DNA of 64,000 nucleotides from Adiantum capillus-veneris (GCA_014529385.2 CM043969.1:26183946-26247945); one strand, 5' to 3'. Shown: positions 20,659 to 32,145, numbered from the stretch's first letter. A program made the numbers and translations. Notes: generated by a model not told the origin, from the letters alone.

Positions 20659-23301
20659 ATGTCTACTGATGACATCTTTGTCAAATTACAGCAATGTATT
20701 GATGAGAGAGACTTGAAAGCTGCTAGGGAAGTGCACTGGCTTGCCGTTGAGTCGGGTTTGGACTCAAATGCTTTCGTAGGAAGCCACCTTATTCGTATGT
20801 TTGGTCAGTTCGAGTGTTTACATGAGGCCACCCAAGTTTTCTACCGGCTCTCCGGTCCTAGTTTATACTCATGGAATGCCATCATCTTGGCACATTGTAA
20901 ACTTGGCCAGCATCAAGCTGCTCTACAGTTATATCTTGAACTTTATAACTCTTGTTCTGAACCTGATGCCCACATCTTTGTTAGTGCCTTGAAGACCTGC
21001 ATCAGTTTAGTGAATCTGGAGCAGGGCAAGCTTGTACACATGCAAGCCATCGAGAATGGTTTTGAGTTTGATGATTACGTGGGCAATGCTCTCGTGGAAA
21101 TGTATTCCAAGTGTGGGTGCCTGGAGAGTGCACTTGTAGTATTCAGTAGGATGCCTAGATGGAGAGCCATCACTTGTAGCCTTCTAATTGGAGGCTATGT
21201 AGAGGATAACCAGGAAGGTGTTGCTTTAGAGTTCTTCAAAAAGATTGTGGAGAAAGGTGTACTACTGGATAAAGTGGGATACATCTCTATTTTAAAAGCT
21301 TGTTCAAACATTGCATGTCTAGAGCAGGGAAGGCAGATTCATGTACTTTTGGTCGAAGCTGGGCTAGAATTAGATGTGTGTGTTGGCAATGCCCTTATTG
21401 ATGTGTATGTCAATTGTCGAAGACTCAAGGAGGCAGACACCCTATTTCATCGGTTACATATGCGGGATGTCATAACCTGGACAACTTTGGCATCAGGATA
21501 TGCCCAGCATGGTTTTAGTAGAAAAGCAATGCAGCTCTTTGAGGATATGGAGCAACATGGTATGAATCCCAATGCTGTTACGCTTGTTCTGGCCTTAAGG
21601 GCTTGTTGCAACACCTCAGCCTTACAGCAAGGAAGGAAGGTTCATGCTTGCCTTGTTGAATATGGGACTGAACTTGATGATTTTGCAAGTAGCAGCCTCG
21701 TTGACATGTATGGTAAGTGCGGGAGTCCGAGTGCTGCAGCCATAATGTTTGAAAGATTGCCTAGAATGAGTGTCGTTTCCTGGAGTGCACTTATTGCAGG
21801 GACTGCTGAGAGTGGGCAAGGTTCAAAAGCTTTTCTGCTCTTTGAGCAGATGCAGCAGCAGGGGGTGATGCCAGACAAGGTTTTGTTTGTTTGTATCTTA
21901 AAAGCATGCTCTAGTCCTGCATGCTTGGAGAATGGAAGAAACATTCATCGTCAAGTTGCTGAATGGGGGCTAGGGATGGACGTTTTTTTGGGCAATGCCT
22001 TGATTGATATGTATGTGAAGTGTGAAAGTTTGGAGGATGCGAATACTTTGTCGAATAGATTGCCTGAACAAAATCTGGTCACCTGGAGTGTCTTGATCAG
22101 AGGCCATGTTCAACAGGGTTTTGCTTTGGAAGCTATACAAATTTTTGACAAGATGAGCCTAGAAGGTGTGGAGCTGGATGAGGTAAGCTTTGTTTGTGCT
22201 TTGAAGGCATGCTCTAGCATAGCAGCATTGAAGCAGGGAAGACACATTCATGGGAATGCCATACAGAAGGGTTTTGAGCTTGATTCTTTTGTTAGCAGCA
22301 CTTTGATCGACATGTACGCCAAGTGTGGGAGCCTTGAAGATGCACGCAGAGATTTTGAGCGCTTGCCCAAGCAAAACATAGTAGCTTGGGGGGCCTTGAT
22401 GTCAGGCTATGCCCAGAATGGTGATTATTTGTCTGTTTTGCACTACTTTAAAGAGATGCAGCAGCATGGTCTAGAACCGGATGATGTATCATTTGTCTCT
22501 CTTCTTGCTGCTTGCAGTCACAAAGGCCTTTTAGAGGAAGGGTGTACACATTTCAATGCTATGCGCGACAAACATGGCATTGAACCCACACTCAGGCATT
22601 ATAATTCCATGGTTGACATACTTGGCCATGTAGGCTGCTTGAATGAAGTTGAGGACTTATTGGAAACGATTCCTTTCCAAAATAACTCGATTGGCTGGAC
22701 ATCTTTGCTCACATCATGTAGAAGGCATCTTGATATCAGCATAGGCCGCAGAAGTTTTGATAGATTTAGTACGATGGATCGAGGAAATGCAACAGGCTAT
22801 GTGCTTATGGCAAACATTTACTCCCAGCTTGGCATGTGGGAAGATGCCATGGAGATCGAAGAGTTAAGAAAGTGTGCGAATGGTTGGAAAAAGCCTGGTA
22901 AAGCTTTCATTGAGATTGGGGATAAAGTGCACAATTTTGCCGTCGGAGATAAAACGCACCCAGAAAGTGATGCGATCTATGCAAAGCTTGAGAGGTTGAA
23001 CTTGCAAATGCAGGATGAAGGCTATGAACCGCGGGTAGACTTAGTATTGGATACACTTTCAGAAGATGACAAGGTTGATACTTTGTGTGGACATTGTGAG
23101 AAACTTGCAATCGCATTTGGGCTCATCAGTACTGTTCCAGGTACCGCTCTTCGGGTATCAAAGAATTTGAGGATGTGTGCTGATTGCCACTCTGCAACGA
23201 AGTTAATTTCTAAGATTGAAATGCGGGAGATCATTGTGGTAGATGCATATTGCATACACCACTTTGAGGGCGGTCTCTGCTCATGTACAGAACATACATA
23301 G
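20659..23301 (+). CDS. PLS-class pentatricopeptide repeat protein with E, E+ and DYW-type domain
   Basis: An uninterrupted frame of 880 codons, the typical form of plant PPR genes. From about residue 5 to 670 come successive P, L and S repeats in a ~101-residue rhythm (for example VGNALVEMYSKCG, GNALIDMYVKCESLEDAN, LIDMYAKCGSLEDAR). E and E+ motifs fill about 674-770 (FIEIGDKVHNFAVGDKTHPE). The DYW deaminase-like domain is about 770-880 with HxE as H812-C-E814, CxxCH at 840-844 and CSC at 874-876. Known role: site-specific C-to-U RNA editing in plastids or mitochondria; repeats read RNA and the DYW domain deaminates. Odd point: the last residues are TEHT where the family ends GDYW. The open frame extends upstream to 20470 without an ATG, through a splice-acceptor-like site, so an upstream exon with a targeting peptide is possible. 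I chose the first in-frame ATG. Confidence 0.93.
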   Translation: MSTDDIFVKLQQCIDERDLKAAREVHWLAVESGLDSNAFVGSHLIRMFGQFECLHEATQVFYRLSGPSLYSWNAIILAHCKLGQHQAALQLYLELYNSCSEPDAHIFVSALKTCISLVNLEQGKLVHMQAIENGFEFDDYVGNALVEMYSKCGCLESALVVFSRMPRWRAITCSLLIGGYVEDNQEGVALEFFKKIVEKGVLLDKVGYISILKACSNIACLEQGRQIHVLLVEAGLELDVCVGNALIDVYVNCRRLKEADTLFHRLHMRDVITWTTLASGYAQHGFSRKAMQLFEDMEQHGMNPNAVTLVLALRACCNTSALQQGRKVHACLVEYGTELDDFASSSLVDMYGKCGSPSAAAIMFERLPRMSVVSWSALIAGTAESGQGSKAFLLFEQMQQQGVMPDKVLFVCILKACSSPACLENGRNIHRQVAEWGLGMDVFLGNALIDMYVKCESLEDANTLSNRLPEQNLVTWSVLIRGHVQQGFALEAIQIFDKMSLEGVELDEVSFVCALKACSSIAALKQGRHIHGNAIQKGFELDSFVSSTLIDMYAKCGSLEDARRDFERLPKQNIVAWGALMSGYAQNGDYLSVLHYFKEMQQHGLEPDDVSFVSLLAACSHKGLLEEGCTHFNAMRDKHGIEPTLRHYNSMVDILGHVGCLNEVEDLLETIPFQNNSIGWTSLLTSCRRHLDISIGRRSFDRFSTMDRGNATGYVLMANIYSQLGMWEDAMEIEELRKCANGWKKPGKAFIEIGDKVHNFAVGDKTHPESDAIYAKLERLNLQMQDEGYEPRVDLVLDTLSEDDKVDTLCGHCEKLAIAFGLISTVPGTALRVSKNLRMCADCHSATKLISKIEMREIIVVDAYCIHHFEGGLCSCTEHT

Positions 23302-24789
23302 ATGTGCAAATTCGTTGAAAATTTTACCTATGATGGGAACTTGTGAAGTTACGGATGCTTCTAGTCTAGTTTCCGAGGCAAGTCAACTGGAGACAACGCT
23401 ATATTTCGAATGCATTTGAAGCAAGAAGAGAAATGGAGAGTCACGTGCATGGCATTAGATGGCAAAGGAGTTTCCATGGAAGCTTCTACAATTTGAAGAC
23501 ACCGAAAACGAGTTAGGTGCTAAAGTTGAGGCTGGAGGCCTGGGTAGTACCTGACCATTCTATGGGGTTCTTCTGTAATGGTTAGTAACTACCACTGCAA
23601 TTTTTTGAAGTAAACCTGTTGCTATTAGGTCTGACATACCGTCTGTAATTGTAAAATATGGCTTGTGATATAGTAACCTTGTATCTATGCCCTCAAAAGA
23701 AAAGACAGTTTACTCATTCTACATTTTGAATACTTGGGCCACTTCGAGATGGTTTCAGGATGTATAAATGTTTGCTGCATAATTCTAAGAATTGTTTTGT
23801 TCTGGATAGAGGGTGTATGAGCAGTGGTTTCTCTCTTTTCACGTGAGCATCCTGGGTTGCAGTGCCAAGATGGATCGCTGGTGGAAGCTTGTAAATACTA
23901 GTGTTGTACTTTACCAAGACCTGCCAGAAACCTGTATTCAAGAGTCATAAGAGCCAAAATGCCCTACTTTGCTCTTTCATGAGTACTAATCGAGGAGCTC
24001 CGAAGCTCATTTTATGTGGAAAGTCAGTACAGGACAAGTCAAGTTGGGCAAGCAAAATGCGAACCTGTATATAGGGCAAGTGACAGTATGTAGAGCCAAA
24101 GATGGGGATTGTATTTCACAAACATAATGAAGTGTCAGTAGTCACATAAGAGCCATTTGTGAGAACTACCAGCTGGAGCTTCTACTCCCGCAACTTGTTG
24201 GAGGAATGCAATGCACTGTGCAGTAGCACTTAAGGAATTCACCATCAGGTGGTTACTCCATTTATGGGCTGTTGGCGTATCCAACTTGAATATTACTGCC
24301 TATAACATGAAGTCATCATTACTACTTACAGAATAAGGATGTGGTCATGCGTGCACCAGTTATCAGTAATATATAACAGGTGCAACTATGCCAAAGTTGG
24401 TATATTTACAAGAAGACATGCATAGTTGCATATAAGACAAATACATGTGACGGTGCAAGAGACGTAACTAATTCAAAAAGCAATTGATAGCTATGCATCG
24501 TATGACCACTGCCTAAGTGAGAGTAAAAAGAGAGGTTCCAGACGCTTCCTATGCTCTTCTAGCTCAACTCAATAACGACAACAAAAAAATGTGGTAGTGC
24601 TTACTCACCACAAGTTTTGGTGCACTCAACTTGCCTTTGATCTCTCGTGTTGTCTCAAGTCCTGCAAGAAGATAATATCACTTTTAAGTAGTTTGTCATA
24701 TGATCTGTATAAAGTATATTCACAAGCATGGATTATTTTGCCATGCTACTGATAATAATTGCAAGGCACACAATGTACACTCAACCACC
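23302..24789. other. 3' flank of the PPR gene; no gene supported
   Basis: No coding motif on either strand. The first few hundred bases are presumably 3' UTR, though I see no strong AATAAA signal near the stop. Confidence 0.5.
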
Positions 24790-24925
24790 TCTTTATGTGG
24801 ACATGAAAAGTCTCTTTCCCCTTTCATGGGGCTTTTCATTTCCTAAATTCACCCTTCACTAATGTACTTGAGATGTGATGCTTTTAAAGGATTTTTTCTT
24901 TCCCCCAAGATTGAGGAGACCTAAT
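24790..24925 (+). repeat. Dispersed repeat, copy 2
   Basis: Diverged copy of 14930-15066, same orientation, about 9.9 kb away. The following stretch 24926-25635 has no gene that I can support. Confidence 0.6.
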
Positions 24926-25635
24926 ATCACAAATCTTATGTGGGACTCAGCTCTAAGATTTGCTAGAATCCATGCAATACTCTGCCCAAGACTGCCATGA
25001 CTTAAATTCTAGTGTCACGGCTGATCTAGATCGTCAATGATGTAGACATCCGTTAATCGTACAACACTTACATGTAGTTTTGACCCAGGCTGTCACGTTT
25101 TTGCAAGGCTGTCATGATTTGCCGCAAATGACTCACCTCTAGAAGTTGGAATGGTGTCAAAGAGCTTTATTTTAGATCAATTTGGTTTGATACATCCCTT
25201 TGAAGCTTCAAAGGGATGTATCAAAAGGTATTAATGAGCGCCGTTCTGCGTGACCCATGAGCTTTTTGGCTGCAACCTCTGATGGTTTTATAAATTTATG
25301 GTTGTGGTGCATGGATGCAGCAGAAGATTGGTTTTATGAAAGGTTAAACCTATGAACATCCCTCAAAGGGCACACACATGGACTGACAATTTTTTGTGGT
25401 GAGAGCTTGTGCTTGTGCGAGAATGGTCGGCGGCTTATTCCTTTCTGATGCAGAGAAATTTTGAAGCCCCACTTTCTTGTGCATATGCTGGTATGTACCC
25501 CAAGGTTGTGGGTTCAAGGCTAGGGGGCTGCGCTCGATGAGTGTTACCAACGTCTCCATTGCCCTACTACCTTACCCCCGGTATTAAAAATAAATAAAAA
25601 ATCAATAAATTTGGGGTGCATTCAAAAGTGACTCT

Positions 25636-26819
25636 TTACTCCTCTTTACTCTTCAAGCAAGGGATATAACATGGAAGGACATTTGGAGACTGAGACCTTG
25701 ACAACTTGAGGTGATATATGGATGACCAATTGCTCAACAAATTCACCCTCCCAGACCTTGAATCTTCTAGAATGAGATGACAGCTGTGTAGTCGCTTCGG
25801 CATGCATGCCGCATGCACTATGTGTATGCAGCAGAGATCCAGAAATGTACCCTGTCCGATGAGCCTAAAGAAGCACAATTGCCTGATCCCTAAAATTCTG
25901 GAGGTGTCATTTGCCTACTGCTTCTCACAAGACAATCCTGTCAAGAGCTGCTCCTGCTGGTGGACTAAGGCCGGCGATGTTGCTCCTGCTGGTGGACTGA
26001 GCCCCGTGATGTCGAGATAGAGTCAGGGGAATTGACACCATTTGCATTAATGGGAATGATGATGAAATCTGTGACCAAGAAGCAGAGAGGTCCCGTGATA
26101 CAGCGGGCCAGCTACCCCAATCACCATTTCTCGCGTGGGAAGTAGGCAAGATGGTCGCACACCCATTCACCTCTTTTACCTACTTGCACCTTGGGACCTC
26201 CCTCCACATGGAACTTAAGCGTTTGAGAAGCAGGCGACAGATGTGTCATGGTTGAGAGCGCTTCCAGTCTTGGGCAATCGGAGATTAGATAAGAGAGGAG
26301 CTTCTCTGAAGTAGCTGGAAATCATTATAAACACAAGCTTGGTAAGGCTACCCAAGCCCATGATTCTTGTCAGAGACCGACACCTGATGACTTCAATGTG
26401 CTCAAGATTTGCAAGGGTGCTTAATAAACTTATTTCCAAGAACTCAAGAAAAACTACGAGTGCAAAAACCAAGAGGTTTTTGAATTAATTTTGAAGGTAT
26501 TTCGAAAAAAATACACTAAAATCCCCCAAATTTTGTAGGATTTTTCCACCTCAAAAATTTATTTTTAAAGGTAAATTTCAAATTTGAAGGTGGGATTACA
26601 CAAAACCTAGGTTTTTTTCGAGCACTGGTGCTTATGCCAATGATTTCTTCCGCTGCCCGCAACATCAACATTCACCAAATGTAGTTCTTCAAGGCTAATT
26701 GTCAGATTCCTGATTCCCACGTCTGCTTTTTTTAATCCTGTTTTTTCCTCATCAACCCTGAGGCACCACATAAATTTGTTAAGCAATGATCGGTATTGTG
26801 CATTTTGACATGAAGTCAA
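25636..26819 (-). pseudogene. Leucine-rich-repeat remnants, probably of an NLR-type gene
   Basis: Two minus-strand frames carry LRR-like wording. At 26472-26215 it reads LEFLEISLLSTLANLEHIEV then IRCRSLTRIMGLGSLTKLVF. At 26819-26607 it reads NLTISLEELHLVNVDVAGSG. A weaker piece at 25878-25636 has LLSNWSSIYHLKLSRS. The spacing of Leu and the IRCRSL / GLGSL pattern suit the irregular LRRs of plant NLR immune receptors. Between the two main pieces (about 26480-26600) lies AT-rich sequence with many stops. No P-loop or other NB-ARC motif is visible, so the NLR label is inference. Known role of such LRRs: ligand sensing and autoinhibition. Confidence 0.4.
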
Positions 26820-28126
26820 TCAAGCGGAAACTATGCTATTGAGAGGTCCTCAAGGCATGTTAAGGCTTCTCTGGCAAGGTTCACCTCTTTCAAGCATGGC
26901 ATCCATCAAGCCTCAATGTTGTTAATGGGCCTGGCAGTCTCAAATCACATATGCTCACTCATAGTGAAATAATAAGGTTTTCTAGTTTACATAAACAACC
27001 CACGTAACTTTGCCTATCCACACAGAAACAAGGTTGGGAGCCCCATGCCAACCTTAAAACACCATATTAGAGAGTTTGAGACTTTATAGATGATTTGGGA
27101 ATCACCAATGTTTAAAGATTTGGCAATATCAACAAATATCAAACTTGTTTTTTAAACCAAAGACTTCCACAAGGTAGTACTTAAAAAAAGTGCTTTCAAG
27201 CCATGCTCTCAAAATTTTGGCTAAGATTTGACCATGTGATCAATCTTAAGTTCTTTCTAAAAGTGGGAATTGGAAAATTTTCAAATTCAACCACATTCAT
27301 CTTTTGATCGAACGATATTAACCCGCATTTATCACAATTCACAGAATTCAATATGGAATATTATTATACCTGGTCTTCTATGTCCTCAACTATATGAGAG
27401 CCATTGTGACTTAGCATGCTTAACCACCTACTTGCATTTGTTAAAAACTCATTGTTATCCATACAATAGTGCATCCATTTGAATTTTATTTTGCCATCGA
27501 AACACAAGTGCCTAGGTTCAAGAAAGTATTCTTAAGGTTGGGATGTAGTGCATAGAATCTTTTTTCTTGAGGATATGCTTGAGACAATATCTTCCATCTT
27601 CAACAATCGATCACGAGCTTTGTAAACGTGCAATAAGTTCGGTCCAATCTTGAGTGCTGCATGTATGCGCACCCATGTGTCTCCGTTTAGCACCCACTGC
27701 TTTAAGCAACAGAAGGTGGCAATGCTCACCAAAGAAACAAGACCTGCAAGTCGCTTGCAGTAGTTACAAATTTGTAGGAGGGCAAGCTGTAAGCTAGGCG
27801 AGCGTCTACAACTTCTTCTATAGAAATGCTAGGAACAATGTGGACTATCTTCATTATTGGCAGCCTTTCCACTCTGCTAGAAGTACTCTTCCCATCTATC
27901 ATTTGACAAGCATGTGGCTCTCATCATCCTCTTTACTAGGAAATGCTAGGAAACAACGTCTCTTAGGGTATTCCCTGCTATAAAAATTAGCATGTAATTA
28001 TGTAAAGTGGTCTTTCTTGATGCTCCCATCAATCCATATAGCCCCACAACAACAGTGTCAAGATTCCCCTCTCCTATCCACACCTCCTACATTCGTTGCC
28101 TTTGCGCATTTCTCTTTTGCCCTCAA

Positions 28127-28129
<3 letters not shown>
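26820..28129. other. No gene supported
   Basis: A minus-strand frame at 27732-27532 reads HAALKIGPNLLHVYKARDRL, which looks protein-like, but I do not recognise it. It could be another piece of the 25.6-26.8 kb gene. Confidence 0.35.

Positions 28130-28165
<36 letters not shown>
28130..28165. repeat. Homopolymer of about 36 C
   Basis: Followed directly by an A-rich stretch. Its length in the assembly may be unreliable. From 28166 to 29150 I see no gene. Confidence 0.9.
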
Positions 28166-28167
<2 letters not shown>

Positions 28168-29149
28168 AAAAAAATAAAAAATAAAAATGCAAAGGGTGCC
28201 ATGTTTTTTATGCTTCTTGTTGGATGTGGGCTTTTGACCATCTTCCACCCCTCTTTTAAATGCTTTTTGTTGGGATGCGGGCTTTCCTTTCCACCTAGGA
28301 TTGTAATGTGTCAACAAGCCATGTGGTAAACCATGTGAATACCACATGTATGTCTTATGTGGAAAGCTTAGTCAACAGTCCTAGTTGGCTTACCTGTGAT
28401 GTCGCCCATTATGTGTGCAAAGATGCTTAGCTCAAGGCTATAGATTAAACTTGTTAGTATACATTCAATAATCCAATAATCTAGTGTTTTGTGTTTCCTC
28501 TACCTAGTTGTGTTCTAGGAGGGGATTGTGCGATTGTTGTGAAGCTATAGTTGATACACACAAGAACCATTCATGGAGAAAACCCACATAGTGGTGCTTG
28601 ACTATTGAGCTAAAAATGACTATAAAGATGCCTCTTATATAGGCATAGAGTAAAGCTTGTTGCTTACATAATAGATGAGGCGTGAGAGAGCTCAATTTTC
28701 AAATGGACGGAATCAAGTGGAGAAACCATAAGCACCCTTTTAGGGGCTTGTTTGACCTATCTCGTAGCTCCATATGCAAGTAGACATATGTAGAAACACT
28801 GCTGGGTTTTGTACCTATGTATCGGCATGATTTGGGATGGAAAAACATGCATAGATGCTAGGAAAAGGCTCCATATGGAGGTGCAAAGTGTGTCACACAC
28901 TCCAACAAACCTCCACGTGCGTGTCATATGTAGCATTCAACAAATATAAACTGTCATCTTCTAGAGAATTTGAACTATAGGTTGTAGGAAATCAAAATCT
29001 ATCCTAGAGCATTTAACAATAGAAATAGACGCAAATGTCTCCCCTTGATGAGTGTGTTCCATCGAGGTTTTGGCTACAAAAGTTGGTGCTTTAGATTATG
29101 TCGTCGATGTAGCAAGTATGCCATATTGATTTTGCCTTTGTTGTTGGAG

Positions 29150-29765
29150 TTTCTACCTTGACCTTTGTCTTTAAAGTTCCTCCTGCTGCTTGTGACAACT
29201 TCTTTGTCTTTGTAGAAACAAAACTTTCATGAGTGTGTGTTCTTTTCACATATGTTGCATGTGCTAATCTTGTAGCAATCCTTTAACAAACGATTGCTTC
29301 TTCCATAGTGTTGACACTACTTATTTTACCTGCTTGTGACTGCAAATGCTCCATCAGAGGTTCCTTCAGTACTTTTCTCGTGCTTCTTGCCTTCTTCTTG
29401 TAGTGAATTTATGACACTTTCAAAGCTTGGTTTGGGTTCCTTTTCCTTAAGTACAGTGACACTTTGATTGCATTCTTTAGGAAGAGCTTTGAGTAGAACT
29501 GCTATTTTGTCTTCTTTATTAAATGGTGCTGGTAAACAAGTTGTGTGCTACTCTTTAGCCTATTGATGAGGCTAGAGATATCTTCTTCTTCTTTCATCAT
29601 CAAACCATATAGTTGCATTTTGAGTGAAATTTTAGAGTGTTTTGCTTTAGAACCAAAGATACATTTTAGTGTTTTCCAAGCATTGAGTGTAGTGGTGGCT
29701 GCATCCAAGTAGTGCACAAAATTAGCGTCTACTACGGTGAGGTTTGAGCCTATGCCTCTTGTCAA
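29150..29765 (-). pseudogene. Copia-type gag remnant
   Basis: The frame from 29765 reads LDAATTTLNAWKTLKCIFGS, then LKMQLYGLMMKEEEDISSLI, the central part of a Ty1/copia Gag (family: ASSAKEAWDxLxxxF...LxxQLxxLxMxExxSVxxxI). Further along the strand, near 29285-29150, stops alternate with a Cys-rich stretch (CNICEKNTHS) where the zinc knuckle should be, and a Lys/Asn-rich tail. The N-terminal part of Gag and all of Pol are missing. It abuts an integrase remnant of another superfamily, so one of them was inserted or joined by deletion. Confidence 0.6.
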
Positions 29766-29883
29766 ATCTGTCTGTTTTTCAACCTTGCATCTTTTAGTTG
29801 AGTTTTTGCAAGCTCAATGTCTTCAGGCCTTCTTTCCAATTGCTGTATGCGCAATGCAAAAAGGTATTCTCTACTCATTCCAT

Positions 29884-30470
29884 CTTCTCATGGCAATACA
29901 TTCCATGTAAGAACTATAACATCACAAGTTTTTGACCATACATCAATTCAATAGGCATATAATGAGGGAATGAACTATGTATCGTACAGTCAATCCATAA
30001 TGCAAATGGAAATAGCCTTATCCACTCTCCAAGATTTCCTTCACAAGCCTTAGCCATAGCTTTAATTATTGGGGGATGCCCTCTTTTACTCTTTCCATTG
30101 GGTTATAAGCACAAGTTAAAGCTAGTTTAATGCCCATCCTAGAGAAGAATTTCCTTGCTTCTTCAACATCCAATTCTCCTTTATATGCAGTTATCTTTCC
30201 CACACATCCATAACAACATATCTTATCTTCAAGGAGGAATTTACATATAAGTTCTCTATTCTTTGCCCTCATTGCACAACCTTCAATTTGATTAGACAAA
30301 TCTTCTCTTGCAAGCACCAAATAACTCATTTTCCAAAGTCCCAAAGACATTGTGCCTAGGTCCACAACCCATTTTTACTGTATGGCCAATGGATACAAAG
30401 GATGTAATCCATCACGATGCCGTACTTTTGAATACATTTGGCAGGTCATACAAGACTTTACAAACCCTAA
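29884..30470 (-). pseudogene. Ty3/gypsy integrase core fragment
   Basis: Minus strand, upstream to downstream: CMTCQMYSKVRHRDGLHP (zinc-binding C..C and linker), VDLGTMSLGLWKMSYLVLAR, EDLSNQIEGCAMRAKN, ICCYGCVGKITAYKGELDVE, GIKLALTCAYNPMERVKEGI, then after a frameshift KAMAKACEGNLGEWIRLFPF ALW. This follows the integrase core of the Ty3 family whose RT is seen at 8284-9150. Where relatives have DRGELD this copy has YKGELD, and where relatives have NPEANGKIERGH it has NPMERVKEGIPQ after a frameshift, so catalytic acidic residues are lost. Inactive. Confidence 0.65.
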
Positions 30471-30570
30471 GTTTCATTATACGTTAATTGTTAAACGTAT
30501 AATATGTTTGAAAAAATAAAATGACTGTATTATACTCATTGAATCCAGGGCCCCCTATTATTTCTCTGTA

Positions 30571-30615
30571 TTTTGATCAAAGTTTTCTTTGATCAAAAAA
30601 ATCTTTGATCAAAGT
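30571..30615. other. Three palindromic TTTGATCAAA motifs
   Basis: TTTGATCAAAG or CTTTGATCAAA occurs three times in 45 bases. Each is self-complementary and they pair with one another. Function unknown. Confidence 0.6.
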
Positions 30616-30810
30616 ACAAATAGTATATATGATGCCGTTGGTGCTCTTCCAACACCATTTCACAATTATTGAATTGCTTCAAAAAAGTAATTCTCTCCCC
30701 TTTTATAGATAAAAATATGAAAAACCAAAAGAATGAAAAAAGTAAAGATTTAAGCTATTTTGAAAAGTTAGTTGTTAATGGAAATAATTAAATTTTTCTT
30801 ATTATAGTTT

Positions 30811-31132
30811 GTAGAAGAGTTTGTTTTTTATTTTTAAATTGAATATTTTGAATAGTTTTAAAAATTAGAGCTATGTTCCTTTTGTGTTCAAGTTTCTCAC
30901 ACTTAAATAGGAGAAGATTAGGTTTTGAAACCGTCTATTATTGTGTTGGAGTATGTGTTCAAGCTTATCATGTAGTAGAGTTTGTTTTTTATTTTTAAAT
31001 TGAATATTTTGAATAGTTTTAAAAATTAGAGCTATGTTCTTTTTGTGTTCAAGTTTCTCACACTTAAAGAGGATAAGATTAGGTTTTGAAACCGTCTATC
31101 ATTGTGTTGGAGTATATACTCACACTTGAAGA
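30811..31132. repeat. 161-bp tandem duplication
   Basis: Units 30811-30971 and 30972-31132 are almost identical over their first ~150 bases (shared GAATATTTTGAATAGTTTTA and GAAACCGTCTAT). Very AT-rich. Confidence 0.85.
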
Positions 31133-31900
31133 TGGATGCATATCATAAATAGTGATTATTTACTTTTGTGCTAGAGCAGAAGTGTTTATCGCACTGAAAA
31201 TAATCATTTCTTTCACTTAGATTAAGATTTTACACCCAAAAATTACAGGCTTAGAGTTCTTGCTTGAGAGAAAAAAAACTTACTTGAGTATGGACTTGCA
31301 CGGGATATAGATTGATGTTTATATTTTTTTTTTACTCTTTAGAAGTATTATCTTGCTTTTTTGTTATTATGCTATATATTCCATCTATTTATATAGATTT
31401 AAACCATTCATTTTTTTTTGTGTTTGAGTTTATCTCACACTTCAAAATGAATGTAGAATAAGGAATTTCTTTGAACCCTTGTGTTAGAGTGATGTACTTA
31501 CCGTGGTACTAACACATGCTAGAAGTTTGACCAAGTTTTTAATTGAAGTTTTTTGAGCGTACATGATACAATTAGAAGTGCTTTAACTACAATAATGTTA
31601 TCACCTTCTTGTGTTAAAGTAGTTGCTCACACTCACAGGAAGGTTTTTAATTGGAGTTTCTTGGCCGTACTTAATGTTTATCTTGCATATCTACAAGTGC
31701 TTCAATTACAATAATGTTATCACCTTTTTGTGTGAGAGTAGCTCACACTTCCAAGAAGATATGCAACAATCAACACAAATTGTTCTTACAAATGTGATTT
31801 GTAAAAAATCATGATAATGTAGCCACAATCCAAAATTGATCGTTATTAACCATCACGTTGTATTAGAGTACTATGCTCACATCTCAAGATGAATGATGCA
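31101..31900. repeat. Recurring TGTGTTAGAGTA ... CTCACACTTCAAGATG block
   Basis: At least five variants near 31101, 31427-31490, 31610, 31727 and 31855. The copy at 31729-31748 is a perfect stem, GTGTGAG and CTCACAC around AGTAG. The stretch 31901-32145 has nothing else that I can assign. Confidence 0.5.
31510..31750. repeat. Diverged tandem repeat, period 119 bp
   Basis: ACAATAATGTTATCACCTT occurs near 31590 and 31709, with TTTTTAATTG, GTGCTT and a CTCACAC end conserved in the same order. Confidence 0.75.
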
Positions 31901-32145
31901 ACGAAATATTGTTTAGGGTATGATTCTTATCATTTGTAGGTGTATAAACTATGCAAAATTCATTCCTAGGATCTAAACAATGAATTATATTCTTTATTTA
32001 AAGTGTGCTTACAATGGAAAATTGGTGCAAGGTATATGGTTGACTATTATCAATTTCTTGACATAATCAATGAATAAATTGTGTACTTCAGGTGTGTGAT
32101 TGATAGAAGATAAACTTACAAATTACAATTGCCTATTTTGTATAG

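Noticed and set aside
25395-25615. tRNA-derived SINE (GGTTCAAGGC box-B-like sequence, A-rich tail)
   Set aside because: The box B match is imperfect and I see no box A at the right distance, nor a clear target duplication.
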